NCBI RefSeq assembly: GCF_000253295.1
Contig: NC_015717.1
Location: forward strand, 1,488,001-1,552,000
Source of the DNA: Hyphomicrobium sp. MC1
Lineage (GTDB): Bacteria > Pseudomonadota > Alphaproteobacteria > Rhizobiales > Hyphomicrobiaceae
Length of the DNA: 64,000 nucleotides
Direction of reading: 5' to 3'
The notes under the pieces are model-generated. The model worked only from the letters and a program-made list of their open reading frames with translations, was not told where the DNA came from and did not search any database. Position numbers and translations under genes: made by a program. Below, piece by piece: positions 8,775 to 17,264 of this stretch; within the stretch, counting starts at the first letter, position 1; the number at the start of each line of letters is the position of its first letter.

Positions 8775-10907
8775 TTAATTCACGCGCTGAACTTCGACGA
8801 GGTTATCGGAGAACGTCGGGGCGCGGCCTAATCCGCTCCAGGCGTCCGACGAGATGCAATTGACGGAACCATCCGAGCGATTGAGCGACCGCCAATACCC
8901 GAGCGTCGCGACGACAACGCCGTCGGGAACGTCATCTGTTACGCGCGCGACGCCTTCGAAGTCGCCGCGGTCGTTGTAGACGCGAACCGGATCACCGTCG
9001 CGCACCGAACGCCTCTGGGCATCCCCGGGGGAGATCATCACGAACTGGTCGCCCTGCACTTTAACCTTGTGCGGCTCGTTGGCGTAGCACGAGTTCAAGA
9101 ACGCGTGGCTTTTCGGCGAGATGATGTTGAGGGTATAGAGTTTGGCGCGTGTTGGGTTCGTTTCGGGCGTTTCGCGCGGCGGTACGAAGCCGGGAAGGGG
9201 ATCAACAGGTTCGCCCGATTGCTCGCCCTCGTACATGGCGCGGAAGGGACCGGCTACGAAGTTTTTAGCGTCGTGCAACAGGAACTCGACCTTGCCTGAC
9301 GGCGTCGGGAAGTTGCCGTTGGCGTGTGGAGTGCGGGTGTCGGCTGCCCCGACGTTGATCTTGAAGTAGCCGTGGGTCTTGAAATACTCCATGTCGACGC
9401 CGCCCATCTTCGGGTCGGTCCAATTTATGTACTCGGCGCACAATTCGCTGTCGGTCATTTTGAAGACGGGATCGTCGAAGCCCATTTCCTTCGCAAGCAT
9501 CCGCCAGAGATCGCTCGTCGGCTTGCATTCGCCTGGCGGCTCAACGGCCTTCTGATTGTACGTCAGATAGAAGTGGCCCCACGACCACATCATATCCTCG
9601 GCTTCACCTGCCATCGCTGCGGGTAGGACGATGTCGGCATATTTCGCGGTGTCGGTGAGGAAGTGCTCTGCGACGACCGTGAACAGGTCCTCGCGCTGCA
9701 GGCCTTCGACAATTTTGTTCGTCTCGGGCGCCTGACTGACCGGATTGGTGCAGAAGACGAAGAGGCTTTTGATCGGCGGATCCAGCTGCATTTCGCCGGT
9801 CAAAGCCGCACCGAGACGCAAGTTGTTGACGACGCGGGTGCCGGGTTTGATCCATTCGGGGCGTGCGGCTTTTACCCAATCGATCGGGAAATCCCAGAGC
9901 GGCATCTGCAGCAGGCCGCCGCCGACGTGACGCCAGGAGCCGACGAGGGCAGGCAAGCTGCAGACGGCCCGGATCGCTTGACCACCGCCCGCGCTGCGTT
10001 CAAGCGCAACACCCAAGCGAATGACGGAGGGCTGCGCTGTTGCGAATTCACGAGCGAATTTTTCAATGTCCCCGGCGGGGACGCCGGTCGTGCGTGCAAC
10101 GTACTCGGGCGTGAATTCGGCGGCGCGTTCTTTCAGCTCGGGAAAGCCGTAGGTGTGATTGTCGACGTAGTCTTGATCGACCAAGCCTTGTGCGATGATG
10201 GAATTGATGAAGCCCATTGCCAGCGCGCCGTCGGTGCCGGGCTTCGGGCAGATGTGCCAGTCCGCGGCTTTTGCCGTGCGCGAGCGATAGGCGTCGATCA
10301 CAACGAGCTTCGCGCCGCGTTTCTGCGCTTCGAGCACGAACGGCCAATGATGCAGATTGGTCGAGATCGAATTGGACGCCCAGATCACGATGAATTTGGC
10401 GTGGACGAAGCTTTCCGGATCAACCGCGCCGGTCGGTCCGACTGTCAGAAGCCATGCCGTCGAGGAGCCCGAGGCGCAGAACGTCTTTTCATTCACGGTC
10501 GTGCCCAGGCGATTGAAAAACGGGTCGCCCGAATTGATGCCCTGCACGAGGCCCATATTGCCGAGATAGCTGTAGGGCATGATTGCCTGAGAGCCATGCT
10601 CCGCGATGATGTCGCGCCAGCGCGCGCCGATCTCGGAAATGGCCTCATCCCAGGAAATGCGTTTGAATTCTTTTGAGCCTTTGGGGCCGGTGCGTTTCAG
10701 CGGATAGAGCAGGCGGTCTGGATTATGATGATGGTCGGCGAAATCCTTGAGCTTCACACACAGGCCGCCGCGGGTCATCGGATGCTGTTTGTTACCGCGA
10801 ACCTCGACGAGGCGGCCATTCTGGACCTCGTAGACCATTGCGCAGGTGTCTGGACAATCGTGGGGGCAGGCGCCGAAGAATTTCTCCCGCTGCGGTTGCT
10901 CGTTCAT
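8775..10907 (-). CDS. Molybdopterin-dependent oxidoreductase (formate dehydrogenase/DMSO reductase superfamily)
   Basis: This 710-residue protein is of the Mo/W-bis-MGD superfamily. The N-terminus carries a [4Fe-4S] site in CPHDCPDTCAM (about residues 14-24) and the fourth cysteine in GGLCVKLKDFADHHHNPDRL. The MGD-binding core shows FCASGSSTAW near residue 144, where the metal ligand is expected, IWASNSIST and GSWRHVGGGLLQMP. The C-terminal dinucleotide domain starts near residue 590 with LYTLNIISPKSHAFLNSCYAN. There is no Tat leader, so it is probably cytoplasmic. No electron-transfer partner gene is adjacent, and the substrate cannot be told from sequence. moeA and moaC for the cofactor lie 5 kb away. 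Confidence 0.85.
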   Translation of the reverse strand: MNEQPQREKFFGACPHDCPDTCAMVYEVQNGRLVEVRGNKQHPMTRGGLCVKLKDFADHHHNPDRLLYPLKRTGPKGSKEFKRISWDEAISEIGARWRDIIAEHGSQAIMPYSYLGNMGLVQGINSGDPFFNRLGTTVNEKTFCASGSSTAWLLTVGPTGAVDPESFVHAKFIVIWASNSISTNLHHWPFVLEAQKRGAKLVVIDAYRSRTAKAADWHICPKPGTDGALAMGFINSIIAQGLVDQDYVDNHTYGFPELKERAAEFTPEYVARTTGVPAGDIEKFAREFATAQPSVIRLGVALERSAGGGQAIRAVCSLPALVGSWRHVGGGLLQMPLWDFPIDWVKAARPEWIKPGTRVVNNLRLGAALTGEMQLDPPIKSLFVFCTNPVSQAPETNKIVEGLQREDLFTVVAEHFLTDTAKYADIVLPAAMAGEAEDMMWSWGHFYLTYNQKAVEPPGECKPTSDLWRMLAKEMGFDDPVFKMTDSELCAEYINWTDPKMGGVDMEYFKTHGYFKINVGAADTRTPHANGNFPTPSGKVEFLLHDAKNFVAGPFRAMYEGEQSGEPVDPLPGFVPPRETPETNPTRAKLYTLNIISPKSHAFLNSCYANEPHKVKVQGDQFVMISPGDAQRRSVRDGDPVRVYNDRGDFEGVARVTDDVPDGVVVATLGYWRSLNRSDGSVNCISSDAWSGLGRAPTFSDNLVEVQRVN

Positions 10908-11183
10908 GTTTCCTCCGTGGAAAGCCCGCCCATTCTTGAGGCGTGTTCTTAACGTGCGTCAGTTTGGCACCGAAGCGACGGAGAGCGCAACGCGAAAGCG
11001 TTTTGGCGACAGAGAGGGAAACGCGTTCAGAGGTCGGCGGGAAATAAAAGTGGTCCCGCCATTGGGCTGAATTGGCACGAAAGTCTGAAAGCGCGCCATC
11101 TTCTGTCTTCAGATGAATTCACTAGCTTTTCCGGCATGCTAAGACGACAAATTGGGAAGACCGCGTGGGAAGGGTCGCAGGAT

Positions 11184-11558
11184 ATGTCGAAGGCGCTATT
11201 TCCAGGGCGACGGGTGCTTTGGATGCCCTTGAATCTCGATTGGGCGCCTCCCAGTCGGGCCGTCCAGCACTGTTGCGCCTCAATGGTCGATGCATTGCGA
11301 TTCGACTGCAAGGACCATGAGGATCCCTTCGCGTGCGCGGATTCGCTGATCGTCTACAATGAGGTCATGAACGAATACGGGCTGATCATCCACGACGGCA
11401 CGGCATCGTATGTCTTGATCGATCGATGCCCGTGGTGCGGGACGCGCTTGCCGCAGAGCCTGCGGGATGAATGGTTCGATGCCGTCGATGCGCTGCATCT
11501 GGAAGATGGCGTGCCACCGCCTGAACGTTTCCTATCGAGCGCGTGGCGCAGGATTTGA
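11184..11558 (+). CDS. Conserved hypothetical protein with CPWCG motif (DUF6980-like)
   Basis: This small cytoplasmic protein of 124 residues has unknown function. It has a HCCASMVDALRFDC block near residue 35, then HEDPFACADSLIVYN, YGLIIHDGTASYVLIDRCPWC and G-TRLP. The pattern CC...C...C...CPWC suggests a metal-binding fold, and as recalled it matches the DUF6980 family. The ATG at 11184 was chosen for AGGAT just upstream; an ATG at 11136 lacks a ribosome binding site. It converges on epmB. Confidence 0.65.
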   Translation: MSKALFPGRRVLWMPLNLDWAPPSRAVQHCCASMVDALRFDCKDHEDPFACADSLIVYNEVMNEYGLIIHDGTASYVLIDRCPWCGTRLPQSLRDEWFDAVDALHLEDGVPPPERFLSSAWRRI

Positions 11559-11571
11559 TCGCGGCTGGCGA

Positions 11572-12642
11572 TCAAGGGACGTCCGGAGCGGCGCAGGCAT
11601 CCTCGTAGACGTGTATTGCTCCCTCGCGGTCGACAAATATTTCGCTGCCGTCTGCAGCAGTCTTCGAATGTCGCTCGACCGGGACCTTGCCGTGCGCGCC
11701 TGGAAGGTCGAGCACGTAGGTTGGCAGCGCCAAGCCTGAGAGGCGGCGGCGCAGTTCGATCATCAGTTGGCGGCCTTCGGCGATCGTTGTCCGAAAGTGC
11801 GTGGTGCCCGGGGCGAGGTCACCGTGGTGAAGGTAATACGGCTTCACGCGCAATTCGACGAGGCGGCGCATCAGAGCTTCCAGCGTGTCGGCATTGTCGT
11901 TGATGCCTTTGAGCAGCACGGTTTGGCTGACGAGCGGTATGCCAGCATCGACGAGGCGGTCGATTGCGCCGCGCGCCGAGGCGTTCAACTCTTGCGGATG
12001 GTTTGTGTGCAAACCAACGAATACCGTCAGCCGCGATGCTTTCAGCGCCGAGATGAGATCGTCCGTCACGCGCTCGGGATCGACGATCGGTACGCGGGTG
12101 TGCCAGCGCAGGATTTTAACGTGCGGGATATTTGAAAGCGCCTCCGTGATCTCGCGGACGCGGCGCGGCGAGAGCACGAAGGGGTCGCCGCCGGTCAGGA
12201 TCACTTCCCAGATTGCCGGCGTTTTCGCGATGTAGTCGAGCGCCGCGTTGAGTTCCGCGGCGGAGAGCGCTTCACCGTTGTCCGGTCCCACCATCTCGCG
12301 GCGGAAACAGAAACGGCAGTAGACGGGGCAGACGCTCGCGATTTTCAGCAGGACGCGATCGGCGTAGCGATGGACGACGCCGGGGGCCGGACTTTTGATG
12401 CGATCACCGATGGGGTCGTCGCGCTCATGCGGATGCAATTCGAGTTCGCGGGCGCTGGGGACGAATTGGCGGCCGATGGGATCATCCGCAGAAGACGGAT
12501 CGATCGCATTGGCGATGGCGGGTGTGATCGCAACGGCGTAACGCTTGGCGATATCGTGCAGTGTGGCACGATCTTCGGCGCGGGCGAGGCCCGCGTCGAT
12601 GAGATCGTCAATCGATGTCAGCTTGCGTTCGATCAGCGTCAT
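11572..12642 (-). CDS. epmB: EF-P beta-lysylation radical SAM aminomutase, EpmB (lysine 2,3-aminomutase family)
   Basis: This 356-residue radical SAM enzyme converts (S)-alpha-lysine to (R)-beta-lysine, which EpmA attaches to elongation factor P. The [4Fe-4S]/SAM motif is CPVYCRFCFRREMVG (about residues 104-118), and PLP-enzyme features follow (ILTGGDPFVLSPRRV and the C-terminal YVLDLPGAHGKVPVE). The short form without the long C-terminal domain of clostridial KamA is typical of EpmB. The start overlaps the GFA gene by four bases, and epmA and efp are next in line, so this role is well supported by context. Confidence 0.9.
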   Translation of the reverse strand: MTLIERKLTSIDDLIDAGLARAEDRATLHDIAKRYAVAITPAIANAIDPSSADDPIGRQFVPSARELELHPHERDDPIGDRIKSPAPGVVHRYADRVLLKIASVCPVYCRFCFRREMVGPDNGEALSAAELNAALDYIAKTPAIWEVILTGGDPFVLSPRRVREITEALSNIPHVKILRWHTRVPIVDPERVTDDLISALKASRLTVFVGLHTNHPQELNASARGAIDRLVDAGIPLVSQTVLLKGINDNADTLEALMRRLVELRVKPYYLHHGDLAPGTTHFRTTIAEGRQLMIELRRRLSGLALPTYVLDLPGAHGKVPVERHSKTAADGSEIFVDREGAIHVYEDACAAPDVP

Positions 12643-13112
12643 TTGGGCGGCCAGATCTCCGTATCGTGATCGGGGTGCTGGTAGGAGACGAGCGTTTTAA
12701 GGAACGGCGCCGCGTTCGGGTCTTCGAGCGTCTCGTGCTGCGGAAGACCCGCAACCCAATCGACATAGGGTAGCTTGGCTTCGGTGCCCCATTGGATTTT
12801 CGGGACGATTGTTTCTGGGTGATCGAAAGCGCCGATCGCGATTGCAACGCCGTCCGGCGCTTCGTAGGTTAGAGGCGTGCCGCAATCGGCGCAGAAGCCA
12901 CGCGCGGCCGCGTTTGACGATTGGAATTTTTTCGGTTCACTGCGCGTCCAGACGAGATTGGCGCCGCGCACGCTGACCAGCGGCGCGTAGAAGCTGCCGA
13001 ACGCTTTCTGGCACATGCGGCAATGGCAGACCGATGCGTCGATGAGTTCGCCCTCGACGCGAAAGCGGACCGCGCCGCATTGGCAACCGCCGGTGTGGAT
13101 CTCTTTGGTCAT
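12639..13112 (-). CDS. GFA family (glutathione-dependent formaldehyde-activating enzyme-like) zinc protein
   Basis: This 157-residue protein of the GFA/CENP-V fold binds zinc through cysteine pairs seen in HTGGCQCGAVRF (about residues 6-17), VCHCRMCQKAFG and FCADCGTPL. True Gfa catalyses S-hydroxymethylglutathione formation in formaldehyde metabolism, but most family members have unproven roles. It lies between epmA and epmB and overlaps epmB by four bases, so it is co-translated with EF-P modification genes. Its ribosome binding site (GGGAG) lies in one arm of a 15-bp hairpin. Confidence 0.82.
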   Translation of the reverse strand: MTKEIHTGGCQCGAVRFRVEGELIDASVCHCRMCQKAFGSFYAPLVSVRGANLVWTRSEPKKFQSSNAAARGFCADCGTPLTYEAPDGVAIAIGAFDHPETIVPKIQWGTEAKLPYVDWVAGLPQHETLEDPNAAPFLKTLVSYQHPDHDTEIWPPK

Positions 13113-13123
13113 CGGTCAATTCT

Positions 13124-13163
13124 CCCTCTCCCCATTCTCCTGCACTTTAGAATGGGGAGAGGG
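13124..13163. repeat. Perfect 15-bp inverted repeat between epmA and the GFA gene
   Basis: The arms at 13124-13138 and 13149-13163 pair over 15 bp around a 10-base loop (CCTGCACTTT). The core is CTCTCCCCATTCT against AGAATGGGGAGAG. On the minus strand the distal arm contains the Shine-Dalgarno of the GFA gene. There is no T-run, so it is more like a dispersed palindromic element than a terminator. A related hairpin occurs at 62481. Confidence 0.75.
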
Positions 13164-13177
13164 GACTTTGGCTGAGC

Positions 13178-14227
13178 TTATTTGCCTGGTTCCGGAAAGG
13201 GCGTCCATAATACTTGATCAATTCGCTCGGCGCCGGTGGCGAGCATGACCAGACGATCGAAGCCGAGCGCACAGCCTGACGATGGCGGCATGACGCTCAG
13301 AGCTGCGAGGAAATCCTCGTCGATCGGATAACGCTCGCCGTAGATGCGTTGTTTCTCCACCATCCACATTTCGAAGCGGCGGCGTTGTTCGTCGGCGTCC
13401 GTCAACTCGCCGAAACCGTTCGCGAGTTCGACGCCACAGGCGAAAAGCTCAAAGCGTTCGGCGACCTGCGGATCACTCGATACGGGGCGTGCAAGCGCAG
13501 CCTCCGCGACGGGATATTCATAAAGGATCGTCGGTGCGGGTGACCCGAGGCGGTCGTCGATCTTCTCGACGAGCACGCGGCTGAAGATATCCGACCATGT
13601 ATCGTCAGAGGCAATGCGAATGCCGGCAGCTTCCGCGGCGGCGGCAAGTACTGCGCGGTCGAGAATGTTCTGCGATATCGCTTCGCGCAGCGGCATCCCG
13701 GCGAATTGCAGAAAAGCTTCTTCCAGCGTCAGCGCTTGGAACGGCGCGCCGGGATTACAGGTCTTGCCGCGAAAGGTCCAATTCGAGTGCCTGGCTGCTT
13801 CGGAGGCGATTTTCAAGATCGTCGCACAATCGTCCCAGAGCGTTTGGTAGGGCTCGTCGGCACGATACCATTCGAGCATGGTGAATTCCGGGCTGTGCAG
13901 GCTGCCGTGTTCGCGATTGCGAAACACCGGTGCGAACGCGAAGATTTTCGTTTCGCCGGCCGCCAGCAGTTTCTTCATCGCAAGCTCGGGCGACGTATGC
14001 AGATAAAGTTCGTGCCGGGAAAGATCCGTACCGATCAGATCCGTCCGGAAGGCATGGAGGTGTGTTTCGTTGCCGGGCGACACCTGCAGAATGCCAGGCT
14101 CGACCTCGGTAAAGCCTTCGCCCACGAACCAATTGCGGATTGCGGCCTTGATACGGCCCCGCCCGGCCAGAAATGGGCGGCGGTCGGCGTGGCGTTCGGG
14201 GCTCCACCAGGGGGATTGCTGCGACAT
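13178..14227 (-). CDS. epmA: Elongation factor P--(R)-beta-lysine ligase EpmA (GenX/PoxA)
   Basis: This 349-residue class II lysyl-tRNA-synthetase-like enzyme lacks the anticodon-binding domain and transfers beta-lysine to EF-P. Motif 2 is VFRNREHGSLHSPEFTMLEW (about residues 101-120), and motif 3 is in GCALGFDRLVMLATG near the C-terminus. HLHAFRTDL and LHTSPELAMKKLL are typical of the family. Length matches GenX. efp is divergently transcribed 149 bases away and epmB is downstream, making a complete EF-P modification locus. An EpmC hydroxylase gene was not seen. Confidence 0.94.
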   Translation of the reverse strand: MSQQSPWWSPERHADRRPFLAGRGRIKAAIRNWFVGEGFTEVEPGILQVSPGNETHLHAFRTDLIGTDLSRHELYLHTSPELAMKKLLAAGETKIFAFAPVFRNREHGSLHSPEFTMLEWYRADEPYQTLWDDCATILKIASEAARHSNWTFRGKTCNPGAPFQALTLEEAFLQFAGMPLREAISQNILDRAVLAAAAEAAGIRIASDDTWSDIFSRVLVEKIDDRLGSPAPTILYEYPVAEAALARPVSSDPQVAERFELFACGVELANGFGELTDADEQRRRFEMWMVEKQRIYGERYPIDEDFLAALSVMPPSSGCALGFDRLVMLATGAERIDQVLWTPFPEPGK

Positions 14228-14376
14228 GCTTGCAAATTGGGCGTTCAGGACAGGGTTGCCGCACTTGGCGGCAAGGGGCTAAGCGGGTATGAGACGCGAC
14301 AGATTCCCTGAAGGCTTCCGCCGGCTGGCCGCCCATGAGGCGGCCGCAGCGCTTTGATTAAAACGGAGACGTACCC

Positions 14377-14946
14377 GTGGTGAAGGTTATTGCAAGCTCG
14401 GTCCGCAAAGGCAATGTGCTCGATCTGGATGGCAAGCTTGCCGTCGTGATGCATGCGGAAAATATCCATCCGGGCAAGGGTACGCCCGTCACACACCTTG
14501 AAATGCGCCGCATCGCCGATGGCGTGAAGGTTACCGAGCGCTACCGCACGACGGATCAGGTCGAGCGCGCCTACCTCGACGAAAAAGACTTCAATTTCCT
14601 TTATGAAGACGACATGGGCTACAACTTCATGCAGCCCGAAACCTTCGACCAGATCACCATTCCGAAGGATGTGCTCGGCGATCAGGGCCAGTGGCTGCAG
14701 GAAGGCATGACGTGCCTCGTGTCGCTGCACGAGGGCAATCCGATCTCGGTGGAACTGCCGCAGCGCGTGACGTTCGAGATCGTCGAAGCCGATCCGGTCG
14801 TCAAAGGCCAAACGGCGTCATCTTCTTATAAGCCCGCGAAGCTTTCGAACGGCGCCCGCGTGATGGTGCCGCCGCACATCGGCGCTGGCACTCGCGTCGT
14901 CGTCATGACGGAAGACGGTTCGTACGTCGAACGCGCGAAGGATTAG
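14377..14946 (+). CDS. efp: Elongation factor P
   Basis: This 189-residue translation factor relieves ribosome stalling at polyproline stretches. The three-domain EF-P layout is intact. The N-terminal KOW-like domain carries the modified loop HPGKGTPVTHLEMRR, with the lysine at position 34, the expected beta-lysylation site. The C-terminal domain contains VTFEIVEADPVVKGQTA and GARVMVPPHIGAGTRVVV. The start is GTG at 14377 with GGAG 8 bases upstream. It is divergent from epmA, and a strong terminator follows. Confidence 0.96.
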   Translation: MVKVIASSVRKGNVLDLDGKLAVVMHAENIHPGKGTPVTHLEMRRIADGVKVTERYRTTDQVERAYLDEKDFNFLYEDDMGYNFMQPETFDQITIPKDVLGDQGQWLQEGMTCLVSLHEGNPISVELPQRVTFEIVEADPVVKGQTASSSYKPAKLSNGARVMVPPHIGAGTRVVVMTEDGSYVERAKD

Positions 14947-14964
14947 TTTTTGTTTACACCGGGC

Positions 14965-15003
14965 GCTCCCCTCCGGGGAGCCGGCCGCTCGGCGTGTTTT
15001 TTT
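14965..15003 (+). terminator. Rho-independent terminator of efp
   Basis: The stem GCTCCCC (14965-14971)/GGGGAGC (14975-14981) is followed by a second GC-rich stretch and eight consecutive T at 14997-15003 and just before. It lies directly after efp and touches the end of the convergent transglutaminase gene. Confidence 0.75.
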
Positions 15004-15841
15004 AAGCCGCGCGTGACGAGAGTTCTTCGGCGCGCTGGGGCGCGACTTCCTCACAAATGACCTTGAACTCGGCCAGATAGTGCTGGCCGAACGACGTCAC
15101 CATCGCGACGTCGGCAGCGTCGCGGCCGCGCGCGATGACGATGCGGCCGGTGCGCGGAACATTATGGCGCGCGTCGAACGTGACCCAGCGATGGTCGACG
15201 TAGGCTTCGAACCAGGCGCTGAAGTCCATCGGAGCCGGATCGGGCGGCACGCCGATATCGCCGAGGTAGCCGTTGACGTATGCCGCGGGAATGTTGAGGC
15301 AGCGGCAGAACGCGATGGCGAGATGCGCGAAGTCACGACAGACGCCGGTCCCTTCTTTGTAAGCTTCGAACGCCGTGCGGGTGGAGCGCGCCTGCTGATA
15401 GTCGAAGCGAATATGATTGTGTACGAAATCGCAGATCGCTTTCACACGTGCGTAGCCGGGCGGCACGTTGCCGAAGAGTTGCCAAGCGATCTGTGTCAGC
15501 TCATCGGTCTCGCAATAGCGGCTGCCGCTGAGGAAGTGCATGGCGTAATTCGGCAGGTCGGCGACGGGAATTTCTCGGGCGCCAAGTGGCGCTTCTTCCT
15601 GCTCACCGCTGTCGCGCACCACGGCGCGATAGCTCAGCTTCAGTAAGCCTTTGGGCGCAACGAGGCGCTGAGTGCGGTTGCCGTAAATATCCAGTCCGCG
15701 TTCGATAGCGATATCGGGAACGTTGAGTGCATCTTCGTAGATGATATCGCGACGACGGCCGGGGTGGACGTCGAGAAGCAGGAGCAGTGGCGTGGGGGCA
15801 GAAACTTCAAGTCCAATATCGTATCCGACATGAATGAGCAT
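15002..15841 (-). CDS. Transglutaminase-like cysteine protease family protein
   Basis: This 279-residue protein has an N-terminal beta domain (residues 1-110, LIHVGYDIGLEVSAPTPLLL) and a transglutaminase-like core. The catalytic cysteine lies in GTGVCRDFAHLAIAFCR (about residue 165), and the histidine and aspartate lie in HRWVTFDARHN (about residues 220-230). Such proteins act as proteases or amidases and are often beside circularly permuted ATP-grasp genes, which are absent here. The ATG at 15841 was chosen because MLIHVGYDI matches family starts. Upstream in-frame sequence is AT-rich and non-homologous. Confidence 0.85.
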   Translation of the reverse strand: MLIHVGYDIGLEVSAPTPLLLLLDVHPGRRRDIIYEDALNVPDIAIERGLDIYGNRTQRLVAPKGLLKLSYRAVVRDSGEQEEAPLGAREIPVADLPNYAMHFLSGSRYCETDELTQIAWQLFGNVPPGYARVKAICDFVHNHIRFDYQQARSTRTAFEAYKEGTGVCRDFAHLAIAFCRCLNIPAAYVNGYLGDIGVPPDPAPMDFSAWFEAYVDHRWVTFDARHNVPRTGRIVIARGRDAADVAMVTSFGQHYLAEFKVICEEVAPQRAEELSSRAA

Positions 15842-16047
15842 AATCGTACGCCCTCGCGACAAACAAGTTTGCCAAAAAACGTCATGCAGCAGTCGAATGT
15901 TCCGAAATAAAAGGCTGAGATCTGCACAAATATCCAGCAAAAATGCGCTGTTTGGCGTGTTCAGCCAACAAATCCGGCGCACACGGCCAACTTTAGTTCT
16001 GATTTTGCGCCGCGTTTTATTTTGCGTTGAAGATACTCAGCACGCAA

Positions 16048-17259
16048 TCAAATATCCAACCGCAGTACTTTCACGGTCGTTCCGGCATGGAGCGATGGCG
16101 CGTCCGCGGGGATTACAACGAGGCAATTGGCGCGCTGGAGAGATTTGACGAGGCCGCTGTCCTGGTTTGTGAACGGCGTGACACGAGCTGGTGACGTCGA
16201 AACATCAAGCAAGCCGCGCATATAGTGTTCGCGTGGGCCGTTGGCGGGCACGGGGTCTGTCAGCGCAGCATCGATGGCTTGGAACGGCTTCTCAAGGCCG
16301 AGCAGACGACCGATGAGTGGCACGAGAAAAACGCGCGCACAGATCATCGCAGCAACGGGGTTTCCGGGGAGACCGAGGCAGTATTGCAGTTTACCGCCGA
16401 CGTGACGTGAGCCGAAGAAGAGTGGCTTTCCCGGGCGCATCGCGATTTTGTAGAAGTCGAGCTTAGCGCCTGCGTTCTCAAGTGCCGGTCGAACCAAATC
16501 GTGGTCTCCGACGGACGCACCTCCGCTCGTGACCAATACATCGGCATCGCCGGCGGCTGAGATGAATTCTTCAAGCGAAGCAAGTGAATCGCGCGCGATG
16601 CCGAGGAAGCGCGCTTTGCCGCCCACCATTTCGACGACGGATGCGAGACCGTATGCGTTTGACCCCGAGATCTGGCCGAGGGCCAAAGGGTTTCCCGGAG
16701 TGACCAGTTCATCGCCTGAGGAAAGGATCGCGACAACCGGCTTGCGGACAACAGAGAGTTCACCGTAGCCACAAGACGCCGATATCAAAACATCGCGTGC
16801 GGTCAGGAGACGACCGGGTTCGATAAGGCACTCGTCCTTCGCAAAGTCCTGGCCTTTCGGGCGGATGTTGGCGCCGCACTTCGCGGTTTCTAGAACGGTA
16901 ACGGTCGGGCCTGACGCGGTGGTGTTTTCCTGAATGACGACGGCGTCGGCGTCGTCTGGTACGCGGCCACCGGTAAAAATGCGGACCGCTTCGCCCTTAC
17001 CAAGAGAACCATCGAAAGGATGGCCTGCACCTGATTCACCGACGAGGTTGAGCGTAGCGGGAACGCTCGCGATATCGTCCGCGCGGACGGCGTAACCGTC
17101 CATAGCGGAGGCATCAAAAGGTGGGTTGTCGACTTTTGAAATGACTGGGCTCGCCAGCGTGCGACCGTGGGCACGGAGCAGATCGACCGTCTCGGCGCTG
17201 AGCGTCGTGGCGTTTTCAAGGATGCGTTGCAACGCGACGGAAACGGGAAGCAAAGCCAT
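16048..17259 (-). CDS. moeA: Molybdopterin molybdenumtransferase MoeA
   Basis: This 403-residue enzyme inserts molybdate into adenylylated molybdopterin. Landmarks are DNPPFDASAMDGYAVRADD (about residues 40-58), IFTGGRVPDDADAVVIQE, GDELVTPGNPL, the MoCF-like domain VLVTSGGASVGDHDLV (about residues 235-250) and MRPGKPLFFG with LPGNPVAAM. It is the last gene of the trpGDC-moaC-moeA string, 5 bases after moaC, as in many alphaproteobacteria. It supplies Moco to enzymes such as the oxidoreductase at 8775. Confidence 0.95.
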   Translation of the reverse strand: MALLPVSVALQRILENATTLSAETVDLLRAHGRTLASPVISKVDNPPFDASAMDGYAVRADDIASVPATLNLVGESGAGHPFDGSLGKGEAVRIFTGGRVPDDADAVVIQENTTASGPTVTVLETAKCGANIRPKGQDFAKDECLIEPGRLLTARDVLISASCGYGELSVVRKPVVAILSSGDELVTPGNPLALGQISGSNAYGLASVVEMVGGKARFLGIARDSLASLEEFISAAGDADVLVTSGGASVGDHDLVRPALENAGAKLDFYKIAMRPGKPLFFGSRHVGGKLQYCLGLPGNPVAAMICARVFLVPLIGRLLGLEKPFQAIDAALTDPVPANGPREHYMRGLLDVSTSPARVTPFTNQDSGLVKSLQRANCLVVIPADAPSLHAGTTVKVLRLDI

Positions 17260-17264
17260 GTGCG

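Noticed and set aside
9663..10676. 337-codon plus-strand frame inside the molybdopterin oxidoreductase gene
   Set aside because: Antisense shadow of a gene with clear [4Fe-4S] and MGD motifs.
13124..13163. Inverted repeat as a simple terminator of epmA
   Set aside because: No T-run follows on either strand, and one arm serves as the ribosome binding site of the next gene.
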